From assembly GCA_964567435.1 (NCBI GenBank), contig CAZMMQ010000058.1, positions 1-26,108 on the forward strand: a DNA stretch of 26,108 nt. The letters are read 5' to 3'. The notes beneath the pieces are model-generated. The model made no database searches. It had not been told where the DNA came from and was given only the letters and a program-made list of their open reading frames with translations. This DNA is from RFSX01 sp964567435. GTDB taxonomy: Bacteria > Bacteroidota > Bacteroidia > Chitinophagales > Saprospiraceae. Of the stretch, positions 16,456 through 24,722 are shown in pieces; the stretch's first letter is position 1, and the number at the start of each line of letters is the position of its first letter. The translations under genes were made by a program, and so were the position numbers.

Positions 16456-18429
16456 ATGAGAATCAAACATTACATACTTGGTCTTATAATCCTAACAGTT
16501 TTTGGCTGCACTGTAACCAAGAAAGTTAAGGATGGAGATACGGCATATCAACTAAAGCAATATGCTGTTGCGGTAGATATGTTAGAAGAGGAGTATGATA
16601 AAGCAAATTCTAGTGCCATCAGATTTAGAAAGGCCATCTATCTATCTGATTCTTACGATTTTCTTCAAAATCATGCAGCATCTGTTCATTGGTTAGAAAA
16701 GGCACATAAGATAGATCCGCAGCTACAGGTCAAATCTGATCTCGCAGACGCTTATAAGAAAAACGAGCAATACGAAAAAGCTTTTGAAATCTACAGCAAG
16801 TTATACAAAGAAACCAGAGAGTTGACATGGAGCCAGAAGGCTCAATTTTGTAAGTTAGCTCTTGTGCAATTGGGAGAGGTTAAGAATTATAACATCACGA
16901 CCTTTTCTGCAAATACGAGTTATAATGAATACAGTCCATTTTACTTAGATGCTGAGCATATAGTATTCACTTCTGATAGAGAAGGTAGTACAGGAAATGA
17001 TACTTATAAGTGGACAGGCAATTCTTTCTCAGATATCTATGTGACAAATATACAAGGCCGTAAAGTGGCCAATTTTGATGCTATTCTCAATTCGGCTGCC
17101 AATGAAGGCACACCATGCTTGTCCATAGACAGAAATGAGATCTACTTTACAAGATGTGAATCATTAAATCTACGAGATCAGCACTGTCGCATTTATTTCA
17201 GCCATCGACCCAATGGCTTTTGGATGGAACCAGAGCCTCTGATGTTTTTCGGAGAGGATACAAATTTTGCACACCCTTGCTTGATAGAAGGTGATAGTGT
17301 ATTGGTTTTTTCTGCTGCTCCATCTAATAGTGATGGGACCTATGATCTGTACTATTCTGAGAGGGTAGAGGGTGGCTGGTCCGAATCAGAACTCATGCCC
17401 TCATCTATCAATAGTGGTGGAAATGAAATGTTTCCTACGGCGTACGAAGATACCTTATATTTTTCGTCCAACGAACTGCCTGGCTATGGTGGGTTGGATA
17501 TATTTAAAACCTATCTGAGATCAGATGGCTCTTGGGCAACACCTCAGAACATGGGTATACCGATTAATAGTGGAGGTGATGACTTCGGGCTTGTCGTAGA
17601 TCCTGTAAGGCCATTTCCAAGGGATATCGTTCTTCAAGGATACTTATCTTCTACCCGAACTCAAGGTAATGGAGATGATATATTCTTTTTCACTAAATAC
17701 AAAGACCGAGAAGAGGACAAGCCGAAAGATGATGTGATAGAGGATCAACCCACTGGAAGCAGAGATGTGTATATCTCTGTCCGTGTGGTTGAAATCAAAT
17801 ATGAAAATGATGACCCTAATGGTACTATTGTTGGAAAAACACCTCTGAATAATGTAGACTTGACAGTTAAGTACTTGAACGATGAAGATGCAGTATCTAC
17901 AGATACAAATGGACGATACACCGCTCAAGCGCTTTCTCAGATAACATATACAATCACAGCAGTCAAAGAGGGTTATATAACCGATGCCAGACAATTGAGT
18001 ACCAGAGTACCACCATTAATGAAAAGTGATACAACGATCAATTTGGAAATCCCTTTGGATAAAATACGATATGATGCTGAGATCGTACTAGAGAGTATCT
18101 ATTACGATTATAATAAGTGGGATATTAGAAAAGATGCCAAGCCAAGCTTGGATACTTTAAAAAATCTCCTGCTCCTTAATCCTTCACTCAATATCGAATT
18201 AGCGTCACACACGGATTGTCGTGGAGAGGTCGATTATAATCAAGATTTGTCTCAAAAACGAGCTCAGTCTGCAGTCAAATATTTAGAACAATCAGGTATA
18301 GCTTCCTCTCGAATGGTAGCGAAAGGTTATGGTGAATCCAAACCATCAAAAATTTGTGACTGTGACGACTGTTCGGAAGATCAGCATCAGTCCAATAGAC
18401 GGACCACTTTCAAAATCTTGGAGAAGTAA
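16456..18429 (+). CDS. PorE-like lipoprotein: TPR, PD40 propeller, CRD and OmpA domains
   Basis: A 657-residue lipoprotein. ATG at 16456 is preferred over an in-frame GTG at 16411, because it places a perfect lipoprotein signal at the N-terminus (MRIKHYILGL, lipobox VFGC, Cys18). Domains in order: TPR-like helices at about 20-150; a PD40/WD40-like propeller at about 155-425 (IVFTSDREG, EIYFTRCE, TLYFSSNELPGYGGLDIF); a carboxypeptidase-regulatory-like domain at about 435-535 (TDTNGRYTAQ); and OmpA at about 541-657. The OmpA part keeps the peptidoglycan-binding Asp and Arg (HTDCRG, SQKRAQSAV) and ends CSEDQHQSNRRTTFKI. This order is that of PorE, a periplasmic T9SS component that binds peptidoglycan. 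Bacteroidota have many paralogues of this build, so a T9SS role is possible but not proven. A T9SS cargo is encoded about 0.8 kb downstream. Confidence 0.85.
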   Translation: MRIKHYILGLIILTVFGCTVTKKVKDGDTAYQLKQYAVAVDMLEEEYDKANSSAIRFRKAIYLSDSYDFLQNHAASVHWLEKAHKIDPQLQVKSDLADAYKKNEQYEKAFEIYSKLYKETRELTWSQKAQFCKLALVQLGEVKNYNITTFSANTSYNEYSPFYLDAEHIVFTSDREGSTGNDTYKWTGNSFSDIYVTNIQGRKVANFDAILNSAANEGTPCLSIDRNEIYFTRCESLNLRDQHCRIYFSHRPNGFWMEPEPLMFFGEDTNFAHPCLIEGDSVLVFSAAPSNSDGTYDLYYSERVEGGWSESELMPSSINSGGNEMFPTAYEDTLYFSSNELPGYGGLDIFKTYLRSDGSWATPQNMGIPINSGGDDFGLVVDPVRPFPRDIVLQGYLSSTRTQGNGDDIFFFTKYKDREEDKPKDDVIEDQPTGSRDVYISVRVVEIKYENDDPNGTIVGKTPLNNVDLTVKYLNDEDAVSTDTNGRYTAQALSQITYTITAVKEGYITDARQLSTRVPPLMKSDTTINLEIPLDKIRYDAEIVLESIYYDYNKWDIRKDAKPSLDTLKNLLLLNPSLNIELASHTDCRGEVDYNQDLSQKRAQSAVKYLEQSGIASSRMVAKGYGESKPSKICDCDDCSEDQHQSNRRTTFKILEK

Positions 18430-18446
18430 ATATGACTCTCAACTGG

Positions 18447-18830
18447 TTATTTACTGGTCACTTTGATGTCAGCTTCAATGATTTGCTCATCATCTATAAA
18501 AGTGGCTTTTAATATATGAGTCTCTCCAAGTATAAAGTCCCGCAATGGTAAGATGATCAATTCTGATCCTATGATATTATACTCTTTGATTTGATCATTA
18601 TTAGAGGACAGCACAAGTGTTCTCATTGGTTTGTCAGATCTGATATGAATTTGATTTCTCCAGTCCACATATTGGATACTGAAGTCGAACGGCATCTTGT
18701 AGCTTTCAGTATACTCAATAACCACATTTGTGTTAATGGGTTCATTTATTTGACTATAGACTGATTCGTAATTTGTACAGATGAGGGCTATTGTAAGCAG
18801 AGTTACTTTAATCATAGAATTTGTAGACAT
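18447..18830 (-). CDS. Secreted hypothetical protein
   Basis: A 127-residue protein of unrecognised family. It has a Sec signal peptide (MIKVTLLTIALICTNYESVYSQ), with likely cleavage before or after the final Q. The mature 100 residues look all-beta (VVIEYTESYK, FSIQYVDWRNQIHI, TLVLSSNN, ELIILPLRDF), perhaps one Ig-like sandwich. ATG at 18830 has an AGGA two bases upstream of it; the internal Met five codons later is an alternative start. It converges on the PorE-like gene with only 17 bases between the stops. No cysteine pattern, anchor or sorting domain is visible in the mature part, so it is probably periplasmic or released. Confidence 0.65.
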   Translation of the reverse strand: MSTNSMIKVTLLTIALICTNYESVYSQINEPINTNVVIEYTESYKMPFDFSIQYVDWRNQIHIRSDKPMRTLVLSSNNDQIKEYNIIGSELIILPLRDFILGETHILKATFIDDEQIIEADIKVTSK

Positions 18831-18902
18831 GTTCCTTTAGTGTTAATAGCTGATTAGTGCAAAATCTATACCATAGATAACTCATTATGATTTTTTTTTA
18901 CT

Positions 18903-19135
18903 GTGACAGATAAGAAAGTGATCTTTTTTGAAGGCAGTTTTCTTGGAGATTATATGACAGCAGTTAATCATGATAATGGATTTGATTGGTGGTTAGTCAG
19001 ACCTGTGATTCCAAGTGGTTTTGTAGTTGGCTATCAAGTGAAAAGGAAGCTAGCTTTACTGGTTATCCCTCTCCTGCTAATAATTATATCAATATAGAAG
19101 ATCTCGATCTAGGTGAAAGTATAGCAGAAGTAGTG
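18903..19135 (+). pseudogene. Frameshifted remnant of a T9SS-sorted secreted protein gene
   Basis: Two short frames, offset by one register, together look like the C-terminal end of one protein. The first encodes KKVIFFEGSFLGDYMTAVNH followed by a DWWLV segment, a motif I associate with large secreted Bacteroidota proteins. Near 19000 the second frame takes over with SKWFCSWLSS and then GYPSPANNYINIEDLDLGE, which resembles the start of a T9SS type A sorting domain (YPNPAxxxIxI). A stop codon lies in frame just upstream of the first part, and no intact signal peptide or full domain remains. The fragment lies in the 430-base gap before the CotH-type gene. It is most simply a decaying duplicate or deletion scar; the exact frameshift position is uncertain. 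Confidence 0.55.
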
Positions 19136-19261
19136 TATTTAGTATTACCTTATAATTTGTTAAAATACTGTCATGTCGCTGTAAAGCCAATATTAAAATA
19201 TTTTTTTGCTTCTTAAGTAATTAATTACATTATTATTATGACCTTAAATATAATATGAGAT

Positions 19262-22200
19262 ATGGTAGTTAAGATTTTTCAAATATTAATTGTACACTTT
19301 ATAGCAATACAATGTATATCAGCTCAAATTCTTATAAATGAATATTCAGCGTCGAATCTAGATGTAATTAAAGATAGTTTCGGTAAAACAGAAGATTGGA
19401 TTGAGATTTATAATCAAAGTGATCAAGAAGTAGATGTCAGTGGATGGTTTCTTAGTGATAAAGAAGATAAAGCCAAAAAATGGCAATTCCCACTTGGTTC
19501 AGTCATTTCTGCCCAAGACTACTTAATAGTTTATTGTTCAGGAAAAGATGGTACTTATTCCAATGAATTTCACTCCAACTTTAAACTTACTCAAACAGAA
19601 GGCAACGAAATCTTGATTCTATCTGATGCGCAAGGAGCCCTTATTGATAGAGTAGAATTAAGTCTTACTCTAACAGAGCATTCTAACTGTCGACAGATTG
19701 ATGGCAGCGAGATATGGATGGTATGTACGACACCTACTTTTGGGAGTAGTAATAATAATTCTTCTCAAGCGGAAAGATATACGATAACTCCCAGCATGAA
19801 TCTGGAAGCTGGATTTTATAATGGCAATCAATCTGTCACGATTATTAATAATGAGGCTAATTCTGTAATTAGATATACGACTGATGGTTCTAATCCATTA
19901 TCGGATTCTCCTATATATGAGGGTCCAATCAATATAGAGAATACAGCGGTTGTTAAAGCAAGAGCCTATAGCAATGATCCCAATGTACTTCCTGGAAAGA
20001 TGGAATTCAATACGTACTTTATTGATGAAAAGTTTACACTTCCGGTTTTTTCAGTTGCCGCAGATAGAGTGACGAATCTTGCAAATGGTACTGGGCAACT
20101 TCTACCCATTGGTTCCATTGAATATTTTAAAGATGAAGAAAGAATAACCACTTCTTTTGGTGAATTAAATAGACATGGACAGGATTCTTGGGTATTGCCA
20201 CATCGCAGCATCGATTGGATATCTCGTGACGAGATGGGTTATTCTAAAGCTGTAGATGCACCTATATTTTCTTCTTCAAATAGAGATTCGTATCAACGAT
20301 TTATGTTTAGAAATTCTGGTGATGATAATTATCCAGCGCAAGATGATATCGATCATCAAGGAAGCACTCATCTTAGAGATGAATATGTACAAACTCTTGC
20401 TCAGAGAGGAGATATGAGTTTGGATTTAAGAAAAAGCGAACGGGTAATCTTGTATTTAAATGGTGAATACTGGGGTGTATATGGAATGCGGGAAAAGGTT
20501 GTCGATCACGATTATACTAAAGAGTATTATAATCAAGGTAAAGAAGATATTCAGTTTTTATCTACTTGGCAAAACACTGATATAGAATACGGAGGTAGAA
20601 AAGCTTTAAATGCTTGGATTGATTTAAGAGATTTCATTTTGGATAATGATATGTCAGATGCAAACAACTATAGTATAGTAAAAGATAGCTTGAATTTAGT
20701 TAGTCTGATAGACTACTTTACGATGAACCAAGCAACGGTCGCAACGGATTGGCTAAATTATAATACAGGTTGGTGGAGAGGTTTGAATCAGGATGGTTCG
20801 CATAAGAAATGGGGATATATACTGTGGGATTTAGATGCCACATTTGACTATTATATCAATTATACGTCGATACCTAATCGCGACTCTGATGCAAGTATGT
20901 GTGACATAGTTGCAATTTCTGACTCGATAGATGTGTTTTTTGGATCAGGAGGTCCAGTATGTGATTTTTTTGGAGGAAACAATAGTCCTTATGATGATGA
21001 GGATCCGAATTTTTTGTCAGTTGTAGATGCGTTTCCTAGTTGTTGTGCAAATTGGGATGATACATGCCAAGGATACTATGACGATCCTTCCACGATACCA
21101 GATGAAAACGATTTATCTAACTGCCCATCTGTCTTAAATGGATCTAGCCCATATCCAGCGAATGATTCCATTTTTATCTTGGTTGTAGAGAATGATGAAT
21201 TTTGTTGTGGAGACTGGGATGACTTATGCCAATCTATATATGATAGCTTTGCAGGAGTCTCTATGGATATAAGCGATTGTCCAGTTATTGTAGATGAGAT
21301 TGTCCCATATTCTGCTGATGACCCCATCTTATCTCAGTTGATAAATGCCTCTCCATTGTGTTGTGAAGAATGGTCTGCGGATTGTCAGGCATTTTATGAC
21401 TTTTTGAGTCAGAATGTTACAGATATCAGTAATTGTCCCATAATTGTAGATGGGACAAGTCCATATTCTTTTGGTGACCCAAAGCTACCTTTTGTTATTG
21501 ATATGAATCCAGATTGTTGTGATGAATGGGGCATCTCATGCGAAAGAGATTATCAGCTTTTGGGCGGAGATGAATTTAAAGAACCAGATGATCCAGAATT
21601 AACAGGTATAACAGGAAATGTCGGTCGGCATGAAAAAATACTCCTCAAGCTATTTGAAGAAAATTCGGAATTCAAGCAGCTGTATTACTCTAGGTTTGCA
21701 GATCTTATGAATACGGTATTTTCATGTGACAATATGAATGATTTACTTGATGAAATGATAGCAGATATAGAACCAGAAATGCCTAGGCAAATAGAAAGAT
21801 GGGGAGGCACAATGAATGAGTGGGGAAGAAACCTTGATGAACTAAGAGAATTTATAAATCAGAGATGTAGTTTTTTAAATGATAATGCGATGGAATGTCA
21901 TGGCGAAGTAGAAGGACAATATGAACTGACATTAATTTCTGAACCTGAAAATGTGGGCCGTATAGATTTAAATACACTTCGACTAGAAGAATTTCCTTGG
22001 ACAGGATCTTACTTTGGTAATATGGATAACCTCATAGATGTGAAAGTCCAAGATGAATTTAAAAACGAATATATCTTTAGCCATTGGGAAAGCAAATCAG
22101 GAAACGATATAAGCCCTACTGATATGGATAAAGATATCAGATACCGCTTATCCATGCCAGATACGCTTATAGCACATTTTAAAGTCTTTGATGATAGTAA

Positions 22201-22897
22201 CACTAGCACTAGTAATATTGTCATCAATGAATTTATGGCATCTAATCAAAACACAGCCGCTGATCAGGATGGTGATTTTGATGACTGGATAGAATTATAC
22301 AATAAAGGAAATGAAGATGTCGATATATCAGGCTTTTATCTGTCTGATGATGTACAAAATCTTGCTAAATATGAGATTCCAAATAATACAATTTTAGCTA
22401 GTGACGAATACCTGATTATATGGGCAGATGAAGATGGATCACAAGATGATTACCATGCAAACTTTAAACTCTCAAGATCTGGTGAGACTATATTTCTACT
22501 AGATTCAGATACTACAATTATTGACCGTATTACGTATGTGAATCAAGAAATTGATGTTAGCAATGCAAGAAAGCCAAATGGAACTGGAGGATTTAAAACT
22601 GGTACCCCTACTTTTAATTCATATAATGGAGGAGCGACCAGTACAAAAGATATATTAGCTATAGATGATAAGTTAATCGCCTATCCTAATCCAACAAATG
22701 GTAAGGTGACTATCCAATTAAAGAGAAATGGTCATGCACTGGAGAATGTTGTTGTCAGAGACCTATTAGGACATAAAGTGATATCACTACCTGAAGTCAA
22801 TCAGAAACAACTTATTATGGATGTCAGTCATTTGGTGCCAGGATTTTATTTGATTACGGCTAATGATTTATATACAACTAAAGTTTTGATTCAATAA
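19262..22897 (+). CDS. CotH-kinase-type T9SS cargo with two lamin-tail domains and Cys-rich repeats
   Basis: A 1211-residue secreted protein. A Sec signal peptide (residues 1-22, ending ISAQ) is followed by lamin-tail domain 1 (about 23-165: INEYSASN, DWIEIYNQS, VSGWFLSD). A chitobiase C-terminal-like beta-domain follows at about 172-255 (IRYTTDGSNP). The CotH region starts near 260 (PVFSV, FGELNRHGQDSW, LYLNGEYWGVYGMREK, and WDLDATF with the metal-binding aspartates). Residues about 547-768 are a Cys-rich insertion of about four units; the helical end of the CotH region resumes at about 780-880. Lamin-tail domain 2 is at about 986-1110, and a T9SS type A sorting domain begins at YPNPTNGK (residue 1141). 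CotH proteins phosphorylate protein targets with ATP in spore coats. Here the protein should be outside the cell, so its phosphate donor and target are unclear. It heads a four-gene unit. Confidence 0.88.
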   Translation: MVVKIFQILIVHFIAIQCISAQILINEYSASNLDVIKDSFGKTEDWIEIYNQSDQEVDVSGWFLSDKEDKAKKWQFPLGSVISAQDYLIVYCSGKDGTYSNEFHSNFKLTQTEGNEILILSDAQGALIDRVELSLTLTEHSNCRQIDGSEIWMVCTTPTFGSSNNNSSQAERYTITPSMNLEAGFYNGNQSVTIINNEANSVIRYTTDGSNPLSDSPIYEGPINIENTAVVKARAYSNDPNVLPGKMEFNTYFIDEKFTLPVFSVAADRVTNLANGTGQLLPIGSIEYFKDEERITTSFGELNRHGQDSWVLPHRSIDWISRDEMGYSKAVDAPIFSSSNRDSYQRFMFRNSGDDNYPAQDDIDHQGSTHLRDEYVQTLAQRGDMSLDLRKSERVILYLNGEYWGVYGMREKVVDHDYTKEYYNQGKEDIQFLSTWQNTDIEYGGRKALNAWIDLRDFILDNDMSDANNYSIVKDSLNLVSLIDYFTMNQATVATDWLNYNTGWWRGLNQDGSHKKWGYILWDLDATFDYYINYTSIPNRDSDASMCDIVAISDSIDVFFGSGGPVCDFFGGNNSPYDDEDPNFLSVVDAFPSCCANWDDTCQGYYDDPSTIPDENDLSNCPSVLNGSSPYPANDSIFILVVENDEFCCGDWDDLCQSIYDSFAGVSMDISDCPVIVDEIVPYSADDPILSQLINASPLCCEEWSADCQAFYDFLSQNVTDISNCPIIVDGTSPYSFGDPKLPFVIDMNPDCCDEWGISCERDYQLLGGDEFKEPDDPELTGITGNVGRHEKILLKLFEENSEFKQLYYSRFADLMNTVFSCDNMNDLLDEMIADIEPEMPRQIERWGGTMNEWGRNLDELREFINQRCSFLNDNAMECHGEVEGQYELTLISEPENVGRIDLNTLRLEEFPWTGSYFGNMDNLIDVKVQDEFKNEYIFSHWESKSGNDISPTDMDKDIRYRLSMPDTLIAHFKVFDDSNTSTSNIVINEFMASNQNTAADQDGDFDDWIELYNKGNEDVDISGFYLSDDVQNLAKYEIPNNTILASDEYLIIWADEDGSQDDYHANFKLSRSGETIFLLDSDTTIIDRITYVNQEIDVSNARKPNGTGGFKTGTPTFNSYNGGATSTKDILAIDDKLIAYPNPTNGKVTIQLKRNGHALENVVVRDLLGHKVISLPEVNQKQLIMDVSHLVPGFYLITANDLYTTKVLIQ
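20900..21567 (+). repeat. About four tandem Cys-rich protein repeats inside the CotH region
   Basis: Four CCxxW motifs sit at residues 594, 648, 700 and 752 of the protein, a period of 52-54 residues (about 156 bases). Each unit follows the plan SPY, a DxxxxxxV helix, CC-x2-W, a cysteine, then YD, and the first three end with a NCP or DCP junction (CCANWDDTC, CCGDWDDLC, CCEEWSADC, CCDEWGISC). The first unit is the most diverged. The DNA copies are clearly diverged, so the duplication is not recent. Confidence 0.8.
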
Positions 22898-22927
22898 AAC
22901 TCTAAACTAAGCCTATAAAAGGTATAA

Positions 22928-23668
22928 ATGTTTGATTTCTTAATAACCCATAATTCTACAGATAACCCTACTGCTATAGGAATATTGATTACAGTCATGT
23001 TTTCATTCTTATTAGCATCACTTATTGCATTGACTTATAAGTGGACGACACCAAATCTGCATAAGTCTAACGACTTATTGCAGACTATGGTTCTTATTGC
23101 AATTGTAGCTGCTATGGTGATGCAGGCAATTGGAGATTCTCTAGCGAGAGGTCTTGGTATGTTAGGAGCCTTAGCAATTATAAGGTTTAGGACAAAACTG
23201 GATAATCCACGCAACATGGCTTTTATCTTTGCAGCAATTGCTAACGGTATTGCATGTGGAGTATACGGATTTACAATAGCATTTATTGGAACTATTGGAT
23301 TTTGCATAACGGCAATATTGCTTAAATTTTCTGCCTTAGGTACTAAAGACATATTGGTAGGCTCCTTGAAATTCGAGAGTGCTACAGACCACCATTCACG
23401 TCAGCAGATCGAAGAAATTTTAAAAAAATCATGTAAAGAATATAACTTGATATCAGAGAGGTTTTTAAGTTTTAAAAAAACTAAAGCCGTAAAAGATAAA
23501 GAAGGAAAGGTTGTAGATAGAGTAAAAGTTGATGTAACAAAAGAATATCATTATCGAATTTTACTCAAAAATGAATCACAATCAAAAATGCTAGCAGAGT
23601 CTTTAGATCAGTCAGCTTATATCAGTGATATTAAATTGCGGTTTGGACAACCTGATTTAGATATATAA
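22928..23668 (+). CDS. DUF4956 inner-membrane protein
   Basis: A 246-residue membrane protein of the DUF4956 family. Hydrophobic helices lie at about residues 16-37, 50-69, 97-112 and 114-133. The family core is clear: GMLGALAIIRFRT (77-89) and NPRNMAFIFAAIANGIACG (93-111). A soluble C-terminal half (about 140-246) with mixed charge should face the cytoplasm. DUF4956 genes are commonly found beside VTC-type polyphosphate polymerase and CotH genes, but no biochemical function is established. Here it starts 30 bases after the CotH-type gene, with AAAAGG about 6 bases before its ATG, and ends 4 bases before the HlyD-like gene. As the only multi-spanning protein of the unit it could be the inner-membrane part of an envelope complex (inference). 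Confidence 0.9.
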   Translation: MFDFLITHNSTDNPTAIGILITVMFSFLLASLIALTYKWTTPNLHKSNDLLQTMVLIAIVAAMVMQAIGDSLARGLGMLGALAIIRFRTKLDNPRNMAFIFAAIANGIACGVYGFTIAFIGTIGFCITAILLKFSALGTKDILVGSLKFESATDHHSRQQIEEILKKSCKEYNLISERFLSFKKTKAVKDKEGKVVDRVKVDVTKEYHYRILLKNESQSKMLAESLDQSAYISDIKLRFGQPDLDI

Positions 23669-23672
23669 CCTT

Positions 23673-24722
23673 ATGAAGTTTATTAACATATTTTATATCG
23701 CTGTTATCATAGTAGCTGCTGGTCTCTACACCATTCAGAAAATACACCTAGAGAATATAATTTCTTTTTATGGGTATGCGGAAAATAAAGAAACAGAAAT
23801 CAATTTTAACTATCCCATACAGGTTAAGAAAATATATGTAAGCCCAGGGCAAAGTGTGAAAAAAGATGCAAAACTTATCGACGTTATAAGGATAGATTCT
23901 AAAGAATCACTTCCTGATCAAGCTTTTCATATTGATGTTATCAATGCCGAAAAGGAGATTTGGATAACTAAAGTAGAAGGGCAAATCGAGCTTATTAAAG
24001 ACCAGATGGAATCAGAATTATCAACCATCAACAAACAGAAGGAAAAATTAATTACAGAAAATCAATTTGGCATCAATCTATATAAAGACTTAGAATCTAT
24101 TAAAAGATCAGATCAGAGCTCTATTAAGATCACTCAGCAAATAGAGGCCTTAGATGAAGAATATAGAACAGTATCAAATGTTTACAAACAAAAAATTGAG
24201 AATAAAAAAGAAGAACTGAGACTTGGAAGTCAGCCTTACGATTCCAAAATCAATAGATTGAATTATGAAAAGCAGTACAAAGAAGATCAGTCTCTTATCG
24301 AGGTATCATTGGTCGCACCCAAAGATGGTCTTGTAGGAAATGTTTATTGCAAAGAGGAAGAGCATTTTACATCCTATAAAACGATGCTCTCTTTATACGA
24401 ACCTAATCCTTCGATTATCAAAGGATTCGTCCAAGAAGATTTTATCATGAAAATTTCACTAAATGATTCTATGCAAGTCAGATCCACAAAAGATGAAACT
24501 TTGAGTTATAGAGGTTCTGTTATAGGATTAGGTTCTCGGATAGTTGAGATTCCTTCACGGTTAAGAAAAAGACCTGACATTAAAACCTACGGTAGAGAGA
24601 TAATAGTAAGCATACCCAGAGAAAATCGATTTTTGCAAAAAGAGAAAACTGTACTTGAGTTAATGTATTCTCCCGATATAGAGAAAGAAACTTCTACATC
24701 TTTTTTTAGTCTACTCAAATGA
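23673..24722 (+). CDS. HlyD-like periplasmic adaptor (membrane fusion protein)
   Basis: A 349-residue adaptor protein. One N-terminal membrane helix (about residues 4-20) anchors it in the inner membrane. The half-motif VKKIYVSPGQSVKKDAKLIDV (about 50-70) and its partner SLVAPKDGLVGNVY (about 212-225) form the split lipoyl/biotinyl-like domain. Between them lies a long charged coiled-coil hairpin (about 87-205). A beta-barrel-type segment follows at about 240-335. This is the usual layout of adaptors that bridge an inner-membrane pump and a TolC-like channel. It is 4 bases after the DUF4956 gene, and its TGA overlaps the ATG of the next gene (ATGA), so translation is probably coupled. No ABC, RND or MFS pump is encoded in view, which is unusual. 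Confidence 0.82.
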   Translation: MKFINIFYIAVIIVAAGLYTIQKIHLENIISFYGYAENKETEINFNYPIQVKKIYVSPGQSVKKDAKLIDVIRIDSKESLPDQAFHIDVINAEKEIWITKVEGQIELIKDQMESELSTINKQKEKLITENQFGINLYKDLESIKRSDQSSIKITQQIEALDEEYRTVSNVYKQKIENKKEELRLGSQPYDSKINRLNYEKQYKEDQSLIEVSLVAPKDGLVGNVYCKEEEHFTSYKTMLSLYEPNPSIIKGFVQEDFIMKISLNDSMQVRSTKDETLSYRGSVIGLGSRIVEIPSRLRKRPDIKTYGREIIVSIPRENRFLQKEKTVLELMYSPDIEKETSTSFFSLLK

